In this document: positions 16,039-23,878 of the stretch, in pieces
Numbering within the stretch: the stretch's first letter is position 1
Layout of the letters: each line of letters starts with the position of its first letter
Source of the DNA: Jiangella anatolica
Lineage (GTDB): Bacteria; Actinomycetota; Actinomycetes; Jiangellales; Jiangellaceae
NCBI RefSeq assembly: GCF_003236295.1
Contig: NZ_POTW01000053.1
Location: 1-46,473, forward strand
Direction: 5' to 3'
DNA: 46,473 nt
Notes under the pieces: model-generated
What the model saw: the letters and a program-made list of their open reading frames with translations, nothing else
Database searches by the model: none
What the model was told of the DNA's origin: nothing
Made by a program: the position numbers and the translations under genes

Positions 16039-17259
16039 TCAGCGGCGCCCGCCGGGCACCCGGACGTCGACCCAGACGAGCCGGTGGTCGCTGGTCGGGA
16101 ACGGGAACTCGCCGGTCAGCCGCGACAGCGGGTCCGAGCGCACCGGCCAGAACACGCCCGCCCCGACCGGGCGCAGCTGCCGCGACGGCAGGACGTAGTC
16201 GGCGCGCAGGTTGCCCGGCGCGGTGTCGGCGAAGTCGGCGGTGTCGTAGCGCGGGTGGCCCTCGTGCGAAGTGTTCGCGCCGCCCTGCAGGACGGCCGCC
16301 TCGGGGGCGCCGGCCGACGTGGGCAGCGGGTCGACGACGCGGGGGTTCTCCAGCAGCTGCTGGATGGCGCCCTCGACGGAGTCGCCGTCGACGGGGTCGC
16401 TGTTCTGGTCGCCCATGATCACGAACGACGAGCCCGGCTTCAGACCGCCGCGAGCGCCCTCGTCGTCGTAGATCCAGTCCGCCCGGCCCGGGCCCACGTA
16501 CTCGGCCCAGAAGCGGATCTCGTCGTGGTTGCGGGTGCCGTTGCGGTCCTCGGGACCGTCGAACGTGGGCGGCGTCGGGTGCGAGACCAGCACGTGCACG
16601 GTCCGGCGGCCGACCTGCACGGGGACGTCCCAGTGCGACTTGCTGGACAGCCGCAGGATGGCCCGCTCCTCGGGCGAGTAGAAGTCCGTCGGGAGCAGCG
16701 CGCCCGGCATGTCCTTCCAGAGGAACTTCTGGAAGGTGCGGACGTCGTCCTCCAGGATCGGGTACTTCGACAGCACGGCCATGCCGTACTGGCCCGGGAA
16801 CAGCCCGAACCCGAAGGCGTCGTCGCCGCCGCCGATCGTCCCGTTGTTGTTGAGGTCGAAGCCGGTCGGGATGCCGGTGTTGGACGGCGCGACGTAGGCG
16901 TACGGGTACTCGATCGGGTCGGCGCCGCCCTGGCCGACCTCGAGGTAGTTGTCGCGGAACAGGTCGGCCGCGACGCCGCCCTCGACGTAGTCGAACTCGT
17001 TGAGCAGGACGATGTCGGGCCGGGTCCGCTGGATGACCTCGGCGACCGCCTGCGCCTGGGTGTCGGCGCCGGTGGAGAGGTCGGCCTCCAGCTCGCCCTC
17101 GACGGCCCGGTTGAGGCTGAGGTTGTAGGTGGCGACGCGGACGGTGCCGGCGCCGGCCGGCTGGTCGTCGCGCCCGGCGGTCGCCGGAGCCGCGGCCAGC
17201 ACCGCTCCCGCCGTGGTCAGGGCCGCCGTCACCGCGACGGCGCGGGTCGAGATGCGCAT
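16039..17259 (-). CDS. Secreted endonuclease/exonuclease/phosphatase-family protein
   Basis: 406 residues with a signal peptide: MRISTRAVAVTAALTTAGAV and a cleavage site near ATAGRD. The mature part is an EEP fold: VRVATYNLSLNR at the start, IVLLNEFDY with the metal-binding Glu, VLVSHPTPP, VIMGDQNSDPVDG with the catalytic Asp/Asn pair, and TSDHRLVWVDV with the closing Asp-His. Such exported proteins include extracellular nucleases, phosphatases and phosphodiesterases; this one is used likely for scavenging phosphate or nucleotides. Only 64 bp separate it from the SorC gene ahead of it on the same strand. Confidence 0.92.
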   Translation of the reverse strand: MRISTRAVAVTAALTTAGAVLAAAPATAGRDDQPAGAGTVRVATYNLSLNRAVEGELEADLSTGADTQAQAVAEVIQRTRPDIVLLNEFDYVEGGVAADLFRDNYLEVGQGGADPIEYPYAYVAPSNTGIPTGFDLNNNGTIGGGDDAFGFGLFPGQYGMAVLSKYPILEDDVRTFQKFLWKDMPGALLPTDFYSPEERAILRLSSKSHWDVPVQVGRRTVHVLVSHPTPPTFDGPEDRNGTRNHDEIRFWAEYVGPGRADWIYDDEGARGGLKPGSSFVIMGDQNSDPVDGDSVEGAIQQLLENPRVVDPLPTSAGAPEAAVLQGGANTSHEGHPRYDTADFADTAPGNLRADYVLPSRQLRPVGAGVFWPVRSDPLSRLTGEFPFPTSDHRLVWVDVRVPGGRR

Positions 17260-17323
17260 GGGTGTCCTTCCGGTGATGGAGCAGAACCGGGCAACCCTAG
17301 AGCTTACGGGCGAACACCAGGCG

Positions 17324-18316
17324 TCACGGCGATGACGGGGCGGCGATCTCCAGCACCCGCCGGGCCAGGGCGGCGTCGGCGACGAGGGTGGTGACGAAGC
17401 CGCCGCGGACGGCGGCCAGCGCGGCCTCAGCCCGGCGCGCGCCGTACGCCGTCGCGATGACGACCGGGGTATCGCGCAGGTCCTGCAGCGTCACGCCCAC
17501 GACGCGCTCGTCGACGTCGCCGGTGACGTCGCGGCCGTCGGCGTCGAACAGGCGGGCGCCGGACTCACCGACGGCGCCGCGCGCCAGCGCCTCGGACCGC
17601 TCGGCCTCCGTCACCGCCTCCCATACCGTCGACAGCCCGGGCCCCCAGCTGCCGACCGACACGACGGCGACGTCCAGGGCCTTCGACCGGTCCAGCGCGC
17701 GGGCGATCTCACGCTGTCGCCGCAGCCCGGCCGCCGTCGCCGCGTCCTCGACCACCAGCGGCGCGTAGATCGGCAGCGCCTCTCCCCCGGCGGCCGCCGC
17801 CACCGACCGGACCACCTCGACGGTGCCGGCCGAACCGCCGTCGACGGCGATCGAGCCGGCCAGCTGGACGACCGTGCACGGCGCCAGCCGGTGCAGCCGC
17901 CGCGACATCGCCTCGATGGTCCGGCTCCACGTCAGGCCGAGCACCTGACCTGGGCGGACGGTGTCGGCGACCAGCTCGGCGACGACGCCGGCCAACTCGT
18001 CGCGGGTCGCCGCCTCGGGCTGCTCGGGCGCCTCGACGACGACCGCCTCGCGCACCCCGGTGGCGTCGCGCAGCGCCAGCGACAGCTCGTCGTCGAGGTG
18101 GCCGGGCAGCGTGATCTCGACCCGCACCCAGCCGCGCGCCCGCGCCTCGGCGAGGATCCGCGCGACCTGGAACCGGGACAGCCCGAACTCCTCGGCGATC
18201 TCGACCTTCGACCGGCCGTCGGCGTAGTGCCGGCGGGCCACCGCGCCCGCGAGCACGAGGTCCGACGGGCCCATCGACGGACCGCCGTCGCCCGGTGGCC
18301 GGCCCCTGCGTGGCAT
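17324..18316 (-). CDS. SorC/DeoR-like sugar-binding transcriptional regulator
   Basis: 330 residues. The start MPRRGRPPG is chosen because AAGGGGG lies just upstream; an in-frame start further out would run into the operator. The HTH is at ~25-60 (YADGRSKVEIAEEFGLSRFQVARILAEARARGW), followed by a sugar-binding domain with GLTWSRTIEAM and VVSVGSWGPGLSTV, the phosphosugar pocket. SorC proteins repress or activate nearby polyol or sugar genes. It is divergent from the dehydrogenase-ABC operon across 109 bp containing a clear palindrome, so it surely regulates them. Confidence 0.92.
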   Translation of the reverse strand: MPRRGRPPGDGGPSMGPSDLVLAGAVARRHYADGRSKVEIAEEFGLSRFQVARILAEARARGWVRVEITLPGHLDDELSLALRDATGVREAVVVEAPEQPEAATRDELAGVVAELVADTVRPGQVLGLTWSRTIEAMSRRLHRLAPCTVVQLAGSIAVDGGSAGTVEVVRSVAAAAGGEALPIYAPLVVEDAATAAGLRRQREIARALDRSKALDVAVVSVGSWGPGLSTVWEAVTEAERSEALARGAVGESGARLFDADGRDVTGDVDERVVGVTLQDLRDTPVVIATAYGARRAEAALAAVRGGFVTTLVADAALARRVLEIAAPSSP

Positions 18317-18366
18317 GACAACCCCCTTGACCGTTCCAGGACAGCGCGATACAACCTCATCATACA

Positions 18367-18396
18367 CATATGAGCATTTAATTCGCTCATATGAGC
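18367..18396. promoter_or_regulatory. Palindromic operator between SorC gene and its operon
   Basis: CATATGAGC (18367-18375) and GCTCATATG (18385-18393) form perfect 9-bp arms around a 9-base AT-rich spacer. The right arm is also half of a 12-bp perfect palindrome GCTCATATGAGC (18385-18396). It is the only AT-rich block for kilobases. A TATGAT-like -10 for the SorC gene (18359-18364, minus) lies at its edge, and the block lies 30-59 bases before the dehydrogenase start. Confidence 0.75.
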
Positions 18397-18425
18397 ACCA
18401 CAAGGTGTCTCAGCGAGGAGGCTGC

Positions 18426-19427
18426 ATGCGCGCCGTCGTCATCGAGAAGCCGGGCGAGATCTCCGTTCGCGACGTGCCCGATCCGGCCCCCGGACCCGGC
18501 GACGTGATCGTCGCGGTCGGTGCCTGCGGGCTGTGCGGCACCGACCTGCACATCGCGGCGGGCGAGTTCCCGCCCAGCCCCTACCCGCTGGTCCCGGGGC
18601 ACGAGTTCGCCGGCGTCGTCGCCGAGGTCGGTCCCGGCGTGACGACCGGCCTCGCCGTGGGCGACCGGGTCGCCGTCGACCCGTCGCTGTTCTGCGGCCA
18701 CTGCCGCCAGTGCCGCCGCGGCCGCGGCAACCTGTGCGAGAACTGGGGCGCGATCGGCGACACCGTCGACGGCGCGTTCGCCGAGTACGTCGCGGTGCCG
18801 GCGGCCAACTGCTACCGGCTGCCGGACGGGCTGACGTTCGCGCAGGGCGCGCTGATCGAGCCGGTGTCGTGCGCGGTGCACGGGCTGCGCCGGCTCGGCG
18901 TCGAGCCCGGCGAGCGGGTGCTCGTGCTCGGCGCCGGGACGATGGGCCTGATCACGACCCAGCTGCTGGCCGCCGCGGGCGCCCGGGTCAGCGTCGTCGA
19001 CCTGGCGGAGAGGAAGCTGCCGCTGGCGGCGGAGCTCGGCGCCGCCGAGGTCGCGACGTCGGTGCCGGAGCTGCCGACCCAGCGGTTCGACGCCGCCGTC
19101 GACGTGACCGGCGCGGTGCCCGCGCTGGAGGCGGCGTTCGGCGCGCTGGACCGCGGTGGCCGGCTGCAGGTGTTCGGCGTCGCGCACGCCGACGCGCGGC
19201 TGGCGCTGTCGCCGTTCCGCATCTACAACGACGAGATCACCGTCGTCGGCTCGATGGCGGTGCTGCACAGCTTCGGCGACGCGGTCGGGCTGGTCGCGTC
19301 CGGCCAGGTGCGGACGTCGCCGCTGGTCTCGCACACGTCCGGCCTGGACGGGTTCCCGGACGTGCTCGACCTGGTCCGGTCCGGCGCGACGATCAAGGCG
19401 CAGGTCACGCCCGGCGGTGCGGCATGA
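18426..19427 (+). CDS. Zinc-dependent medium-chain dehydrogenase (polyol/threonine dehydrogenase-like)
   Basis: 333 residues, ATG 5 bases after GAGGAGG. MDR fold: GACGLCGTDLH with the catalytic-zinc Cys, PLVPGHEFAG with His/Glu, the structural zinc site FCGHCRQCRRGRGNLC (four Cys), then a Rossmann fold beginning VLVLGAGTMGL. The family oxidises polyols or sugars such as sorbitol, xylitol or mannitol with NAD(P). Being first in an operon with a sugar importer and under a SorC regulator, it most likely handles the imported sugar alcohol. Its stop overlaps the next start (ATGA). Confidence 0.93.
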   Translation: MRAVVIEKPGEISVRDVPDPAPGPGDVIVAVGACGLCGTDLHIAAGEFPPSPYPLVPGHEFAGVVAEVGPGVTTGLAVGDRVAVDPSLFCGHCRQCRRGRGNLCENWGAIGDTVDGAFAEYVAVPAANCYRLPDGLTFAQGALIEPVSCAVHGLRRLGVEPGERVLVLGAGTMGLITTQLLAAAGARVSVVDLAERKLPLAAELGAAEVATSVPELPTQRFDAAVDVTGAVPALEAAFGALDRGGRLQVFGVAHADARLALSPFRIYNDEITVVGSMAVLHSFGDAVGLVASGQVRTSPLVSHTSGLDGFPDVLDLVRSGATIKAQVTPGGAA

Positions 19428-20782
19428 GGCGCCGGAGCATGCGGCTGGCGGCCGTCCTGGGTGCGGCCGCCGCGCTGTCCGCCTGCGCCGGCGCCGGCGC
19501 GCTGACCTCCGGTTCGGGCGACGGCACCACGATCGTCGTCGCCGTCGTCTCGAACCCGCAGATGACCGACGCGATCGCGCTGGCCGACGACTTCCGCGCC
19601 GCACACCCCGGCGTCGACGTCGACTTCGTGTCGCTGCCGGAGAACGAGTCGCGGGCCAAGATCACCGCGTCGGTGGCCACCGGCGGCGGCGAGTTCGACG
19701 TCATCATGGTGAGCAACTACGAGACCGCGATGTGGGCCGAGAACGGCTGGCTGGTCGACCTGCAGCCGTACGCCGACGCGACCGACGACTACGACACAGA
19801 CGACTTCATCGCGCCGGTCCGCGAGTCGCTGTCCTACCAGGGCGACATGTACTCCGTCCCGTTCTACGGCGAGTCGTCGTTCCTGGTGCACCGGGAGGAC
19901 CTGTTCGAGGCGGCCGGGCTGACGATGCCGGAGCGGCCGACCTGGCCCGAGGTGCGCGAACTGGCCGCCGCCATCGAGGAGGCCAACCCGGGCATGAACG
20001 GCATCTGCCTGCGCGGGCTGGCCGGCTGGGGCGAGAACCTGGCGCCGCTGAACACCGTCATCAACACGTTCGGCGGCCAGTGGTTCGACGAGGACTGGAA
20101 CGCCCGGCTGGACACCCCCGAGGTCCGCGAGGCGGTCGAGTTCTACGTCGACCTGGTCCGCGAGCACGGCCAGGCCGGCGCCGCGACCAGCGGGTTCGCC
20201 GACTGCGCGACGCGCTACGGCCAGGGCCAGGCGGCCATGTGGTACGACGCGACGTCGATGGTCAACGTGGTGGAGAGCCCGGAGGACTCCGTCACCGCCG
20301 GCCGCAACGGCTACGCGCCGGCGCCGGTCGTCGAGACCGAGGCCAGTGGCTGGCTGTACACGTGGTCGCTGGGCATCCCGGCCTCGTCGGAGCACCCGGA
20401 CGAGGCGTGGGACTTCATCGCCTGGATGACCGACAAGGACTATCCGCACCTCGTCGCCGAGGAGCTGGGCTGGGAGCGGGTGCCGCCGGGCAGCCGCACG
20501 TCCACCTACGAGATCCCCGAGTACGCCGAGGTCGCGGCCGCGTTCGCCGAGCCGACGCTGTCGTCGATGGAGGTCGCCGACCAGGACCACACGATGACCG
20601 CGCCGGTCCCCTACGACGGCATCCAGTTCCTCGCCATCCCCGAGTTCCAGGACCTCGGCACCCGCGTCGGCCAGCAGATCTCCGCCGCCATCGCCGGGCA
20701 GATCAGCGTCGACGAGGCCCTTGACCAGGCGCAGCGCTACGCCGAGACCGTCGGCGAGTCATATCAGGAGGAGGGCTCGTGA
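19424..20782 (+). CDS. Sugar ABC transporter substrate-binding lipoprotein
   Basis: 452 residues, family SBP_bac_1. A lipoprotein signal sequence ends at LSACAGAG (lipobox Leu-Ser-Ala-Cys). The mature protein has the two-lobe pattern: ADDFRAAHPGVDVDFVSLPE early, FDVIMVSNYETAMWAENGWLVDL, YSVPFYGESSFLVHREDLF and WLYTWSLGIPASSEHPDEAWDFIAWM. It is anchored outside the membrane and hands sugar or polyol to the permeases. Starts by ATGA overlap with the dehydrogenase and ends in a GTGA overlap with the first permease. Confidence 0.94.
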   Translation: MRRRSMRLAAVLGAAAALSACAGAGALTSGSGDGTTIVVAVVSNPQMTDAIALADDFRAAHPGVDVDFVSLPENESRAKITASVATGGGEFDVIMVSNYETAMWAENGWLVDLQPYADATDDYDTDDFIAPVRESLSYQGDMYSVPFYGESSFLVHREDLFEAAGLTMPERPTWPEVRELAAAIEEANPGMNGICLRGLAGWGENLAPLNTVINTFGGQWFDEDWNARLDTPEVREAVEFYVDLVREHGQAGAATSGFADCATRYGQGQAAMWYDATSMVNVVESPEDSVTAGRNGYAPAPVVETEASGWLYTWSLGIPASSEHPDEAWDFIAWMTDKDYPHLVAEELGWERVPPGSRTSTYEIPEYAEVAAAFAEPTLSSMEVADQDHTMTAPVPYDGIQFLAIPEFQDLGTRVGQQISAAIAGQISVDEALDQAQRYAETVGESYQEEGS

Positions 20783-21726
20783 GCACCGACGTCGCCACCA
20801 CCGCCGTCCCGCCGCGGCCGGTCAGCCCACCGCCCGCCCCGGCCTTCTCCGCCCGTCGCGAGGGCTGGCGCCGCCGGGCGCCGCTGCTGCCCGCGCTGGT
20901 CTTCGCCATCGTCGTGACGCAGATCCCGTTCCTCGTCACGCTCTGGTACTCGCTGAACTCGTGGAACCTGGTCCGGCCCGGCTCGGAGCGGTTCGTCGGG
21001 CTGTCCAACTACGCCGACGTCTTCGCCGACCGGGTGTTCCGGCAGGCCGCGCTCAACACGATCGTCATCACCGCCGGCTGTGTGATCGTCGCGATGCTGC
21101 TGGGCGTCGGGCTGGCGCTGCTGCTGGACCGCAAGTTCACCGGCCGGTCGGTGGTGCGGACGCTGATCACCACGCCGTTCCTCATCATGCCGGTGGCCGG
21201 GGCGCTGGTGTGGAAGACCACGATGCTGGACCCGCTGTTCGGCATCGTGAACTTCGTGCTGTCGCCCTTCGGCGTGGGCGACTACGACTGGACCAGCTCC
21301 GCGCCGCTGGTCTCCGTCGTCGCCGCGCTGGTCTGGCAGTGGACGCCGTTCATGACGCTGCTGGTGCTGGCCGGGCTGCAGAGCCAGGGCCGCGACGTGC
21401 TGGAGGCCGCGCAGGTGGATGGCGCCGGCCCGGCCCGGACGTTCCGCTCGATCACGCTGCCGCACCTGCGCCGCTACATCGAGCTCGGCGTGCTGCTGGG
21501 CGCCATCTACGTGGTCAACACGTTCGACCAGATCTACATCATGACGCAGGGCGGTCCCGGCACCGCCAGCTCGAACCTGCCCTTCTACATCTACCAGCGG
21601 GCGTTCCTCGGCTTCGACGTCGGCCAGGCCGCGGCCATGGGCGTGGTCGTCGTCATCGGCACCATCGTCGTCGCGACGCTCGCGCTGCGGCTGCTGTTCC
21701 GCTCGTTCGCCCAGGAGGACCGATGA
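20779..21726 (+). CDS. Sugar ABC transporter permease, MalF-type
   Basis: 315 residues with six membrane helices and a GTG start overlapping the previous stop. The inner-membrane-facing EAA loop reads DVLEAAQVDGAGPARTFRSITLPHL, the site for the ATPase. The helix pattern and length fit the CUT1 MalF/LacF group. Partner of the MalG-type permease that follows with an ATGA overlap. Confidence 0.94.
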   Translation: MSTDVATTAVPPRPVSPPPAPAFSARREGWRRRAPLLPALVFAIVVTQIPFLVTLWYSLNSWNLVRPGSERFVGLSNYADVFADRVFRQAALNTIVITAGCVIVAMLLGVGLALLLDRKFTGRSVVRTLITTPFLIMPVAGALVWKTTMLDPLFGIVNFVLSPFGVGDYDWTSSAPLVSVVAALVWQWTPFMTLLVLAGLQSQGRDVLEAAQVDGAGPARTFRSITLPHLRRYIELGVLLGAIYVVNTFDQIYIMTQGGPGTASSNLPFYIYQRAFLGFDVGQAAAMGVVVVIGTIVVATLALRLLFRSFAQEDR

Positions 21727-22565
21727 CCACCGCCGCCGTCGCCGTCACCGGGCCGCGCCGCCGGTCCGCCGGCCTGCTCACCGCGCTCACCTGGATCATC
21801 GGGATCGTCTTCTTCTTCCCGGTGCTCTGGATGGTGATCACCGCGTTCAAGCACGAGGCCGACGCCTACACCGACCCGCCGCGGCTGTTCTTCACCCCGA
21901 CGCTGGAGCAGTTCCGGGCGCTGTTCGACGCCGGCGCCTGGCCGTACTTCCTCAACTCGCTGTTCGCCACGACGGTGTCGACGCTGCTGGTGCTGCTGCT
22001 CGCGGTGCCGGCGGCGTACGCCCTGGCGATCCGGCCGGTGAAGAAGACGCAGGACGTGCTGTTCTTCTTCATCTCGACGAAGATGCTGCCGGTCGTCGCC
22101 GTCATCGTGCCGATCTACGTGATCGCCGGGCGGATCGGCGCGCTGGACAACATCTGGACGCTGGTCGTGCTGTACACCGCGATGAACCTGCCGATCGCCG
22201 TGTGGATGATGCGCTCGTTCCTGCAGGAGATCCCGGCCGAGGTGCTGGAGGCGGCGGCGATGGACGGCGCGTCGCTGCGGCAGACGCTGCTGCGCGTCAT
22301 GCTGCCGATGGTCGCGCCCGGGCTGGCGGCGACGGCGCTGATCTGCGTGATCTTCTCCTGGAACGAGTTCTTCTTCTCCGTCAACCTCACCGCGTCGCAG
22401 GCCGCGACGGTGCCGCTGTTCCTCGTCGGCTTCATGACCAGCGAAGGGCTCTACTGGGCCCAGCTGGCCGCCGCCGCGACGCTGGCCTCGCTGCCGGTCG
22501 TGCTGGCCGGCTGGGTGGCGCAGAAGCAACTCGTCCGCGGCCTGTCCATGGGCGCCATCAAGTAG
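21723..22565 (+). CDS. Sugar ABC transporter permease, MalG-type
   Basis: 280 residues, six helices, EAA loop EVLEAAAMDGASLRQTLLRVMLPMVAPG. It has the CUT1 MalG/LacG ending (WVAQKQLVRGLSMGAIK). It closes the operon of dehydrogenase, binding protein and two permeases. No ATP-binding gene follows: the next 400 bases are inverted repeats. A shared ATPase of the MsiK/UgpC type, common in actinomycetes, presumably powers it. Confidence 0.94.
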   Translation: MTTAAVAVTGPRRRSAGLLTALTWIIGIVFFFPVLWMVITAFKHEADAYTDPPRLFFTPTLEQFRALFDAGAWPYFLNSLFATTVSTLLVLLLAVPAAYALAIRPVKKTQDVLFFFISTKMLPVVAVIVPIYVIAGRIGALDNIWTLVVLYTAMNLPIAVWMMRSFLQEIPAEVLEAAAMDGASLRQTLLRVMLPMVAPGLAATALICVIFSWNEFFFSVNLTASQAATVPLFLVGFMTSEGLYWAQLAAAATLASLPVVLAGWVAQKQLVRGLSMGAIK

Positions 22566-22575
22566 CGGCTGGCAA

Positions 22576-22642
22576 CGGTGTGCGATCACTGTGGCCCCCA
22601 CGACAGCAACGCCGCAGCGTTTTCGCAGCGATCCCACACCGC
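22576..22642. repeat. Inverted repeat A downstream of the ABC operon
   Basis: Arms 22576-22587 and 22631-22642 match at 11 of 12 bases (CGGTGTGCGATC against GATCCCACACCG) around a 43-base interior that has its own small GTGG/CCAC hairpin. It starts 10 bases past the permease stop and could end the transcript. It abuts repeat B. Confidence 0.65.
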
Positions 22643-22645
22643 CGA

Positions 22646-22725
22646 TGCCCGCGAAACCGGCGGATACCGAGCGGTGCCGGCCCCGAACCGTCGCCGTGGC
22701 GCGCATCCGCCGGTTTCGCGGGCAT
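22646..22725. repeat. Inverted repeat B (perfect 21-bp arms)
   Basis: Arms 22646-22666 and 22705-22725 are exact reverse complements over 21 bases, with a 38-base interior. The left arm begins ATGCCCGCGAAACC. No second copy is in the window. Such a long exact dyad in an intergenic gap is likely a dispersed REP-like element or terminator. Confidence 0.75.
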
Positions 22726-22769
22726 GACTAGCTCCTTCCCGTGAGCAGAGCCCACACCAGACGAGCCGA

Positions 22770-22855
22770 AATGATCACGTGAAGTTGGCCTGCTCCCGCT
22801 TCCCCAGGCACGCATGCCTCGTGAAGCGAGAGCAGGCCTGCTTAACGTGATCATT
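22770..22855. repeat. 86-bp palindromic element, copy 1
   Basis: Ends AATGATCACG / CGTGATCATT. The left half pairs with the right half at about 39 of 46 positions counted from 22768. It equals copy 2 (42061-42146) in length and at 75 of 86 bases. The pair at positions 21 and 66 is C-G here but G-C in copy 2, so the stem is kept. Lies upstream of the cysteine dioxygenase promoter. Confidence 0.85.
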
Positions 22856-22863
22856 TCCGCGCG

Positions 22864-22880
22864 CGTCCAGCATGTGGACG
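22864..22880. promoter_or_regulatory. Possible operator CGTCCA-N5-TGGACG
   Basis: A perfect 6-bp dyad with a 5-base spacer, ending four bases before the -35 box of the cysteine dioxygenase promoter. A regulator bound here could activate or block. Weak on its own. Confidence 0.4.
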
Positions 22881-22884
22881 GTGC

Positions 22885-22913
22885 TTGATTCCTAGTGACT
22901 CACTGGGGATTAT
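22885..22913 (+). promoter_or_regulatory. Promoter of the cysteine dioxygenase leader
   Basis: TTGATT (22885-22890), exactly 17 bases, then GATTAT (22908-22913): four of six matches each to the sigma-70-type boxes. Transcription would begin about seven bases later, at or next to the ATG at 22921, which makes the micro-ORF leaderless. Confidence 0.65.
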
Positions 22914-22920
22914 CGTCCGC

Positions 22921-22938
22921 ATGCGCTGCTGTTGCTGA
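22921..22938 (+). CDS. Leaderless micro-ORF MRCCC (cysteine leader peptide)
   Basis: Six codons: ATG CGC TGC TGT TGC TGA, giving Met-Arg-Cys-Cys-Cys. Its ATG lies at the predicted start of transcription. Two bases after its stop is CTCCGG (22940-22945), the exact complement of CCGGAG (22971-22976), which contains the ribosome site of cysteine dioxygenase. A ribosome paused on the Cys codons would cover CTCCGG and free that site. Leaderless poly-Cys leader ORFs that sense cysteine are known from mycobacteria upstream of sulfur genes; here it stands before a cysteine-degrading enzyme. Confidence 0.75.
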   Translation: MRCCC

Positions 22939-22981
22939 CCTCCGGCCCCCACCCTCCTTCCGCACGTCCACCGGAGCTCAG

Positions 22982-23473
22982 ATGACCATCGCACCCACCC
23001 CCGTCGCGCTGCGCGACCTCGTCGACCTGACCCGCACCGTCGCCGCCGACGTGCGGGCCGGCCACCACTCCGTCCGCTTCGACCCGGACGAGCGCTGGTC
23101 GGTGCGGCTGTCCAGCGACCCCTACACCGACGTCTGGCTGATCAGCTGGACGCAGGAGCAGTCCACCGAGCTGCACGACCACGCCGGCTCGCTCGGCGCG
23201 CTGACCGTCGTGTCCGGCGCGGTCACCGAGCGGTTCTGGACCCCGGCCGCCGGCGGTCTGCGGGAACGGCGGCTGCGCGGCGGCCGCGGCGTCGGGTTCC
23301 CCGTCGGCCACGTCCACGACGTGGTCAACACCGACCCCGAGCCGGCCGTCACCGTGCACGCGTACTCGCCGCCGCTCACCGCGATGGGCTACTACGAGGT
23401 CGACGACGCCGGCGCGCTGCGGCGGGTCCGGACGATCCTCACCGACGAGCCCGAGCCGGGGACGGTCCGGTGA
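22982..23473 (+). CDS. Cysteine dioxygenase type I
   Basis: 163 residues, starting at MTIAPTPVALRDLV because GGAG lies 5 bases before it; an earlier in-frame start overlaps the leader ORF and is not credible. Cupin fold with metal ligands in STELHDHAGSLGALTVVSGAVTERFW (His-x-His) and the third His in FPVGHVHDVVN. It oxidises cysteine with O2 to cysteine sulfinate in the cytoplasm. The rhodanese gene starts inside its last codons (GTGA overlap), a pair seen in many actinomycetes. Confidence 0.93.
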   Translation: MTIAPTPVALRDLVDLTRTVAADVRAGHHSVRFDPDERWSVRLSSDPYTDVWLISWTQEQSTELHDHAGSLGALTVVSGAVTERFWTPAAGGLRERRLRGGRGVGFPVGHVHDVVNTDPEPAVTVHAYSPPLTAMGYYEVDDAGALRRVRTILTDEPEPGTVR

Positions 23474-23868
23474 CGGCGCGGGTCGACTCGCTGCTGGACG
23501 CGGCCCGGTCCCGGCTGGTCCGGCTCACGCCCGAGCAGGCCGCGCACGCCGTCACCTACGAGCGGGCGCTGCTGGTCGACACCCGGCCGGCCGCGGACCG
23601 GGAGCGCTACGGGACCATCCCCGGCGCGTTGATCGTGGAGCGCAACGTGCTGGAGTGGCGGCTGGACCCGACCAGCCCGCACCGGCTGGAGCAGGCCGAC
23701 GACCCGCGGCGCACCGTCATCGTGTTCTGCAACGAGGGCTACGCCTCCAGCCTCGCGGCCGCGTCGCTGCGCGAGCTCGGGCTGGTCAACGCGACCGACC
23801 TGGCCGGCGGGTTCCACGCCTGGGCGGCGGCCGGGCTTCCCGTCACGGGGACGTCGCCCGGGCTCTAG
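23470..23868 (+). CDS. Rhodanese-domain sulfurtransferase
   Basis: 132 residues, one rhodanese domain. ALLVDTRPAADRERYGTIPGALIVERNVLEW is the N-terminal half, and the active-site loop begins with Cys87 in VIVFCNEGYASS; the domain ends LAGGFHAWAAAGLPV. A persulfide on Cys87 would carry sulfane sulfur. With cysteine dioxygenase it probably handles sulfur from cysteine breakdown. Co-translated by GTGA overlap. Confidence 0.92.
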   Translation: MTARVDSLLDAARSRLVRLTPEQAAHAVTYERALLVDTRPAADRERYGTIPGALIVERNVLEWRLDPTSPHRLEQADDPRRTVIVFCNEGYASSLAAASLRELGLVNATDLAGGFHAWAAAGLPVTGTSPGL

Positions 23869-23878
23869 GCTCGGGTCC

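Noticed and set aside
22202-22744. A 180-codon plus-strand frame over the second permease
   Set aside because: Overlaps a clear permease; its tail translates inverted repeats A and B.
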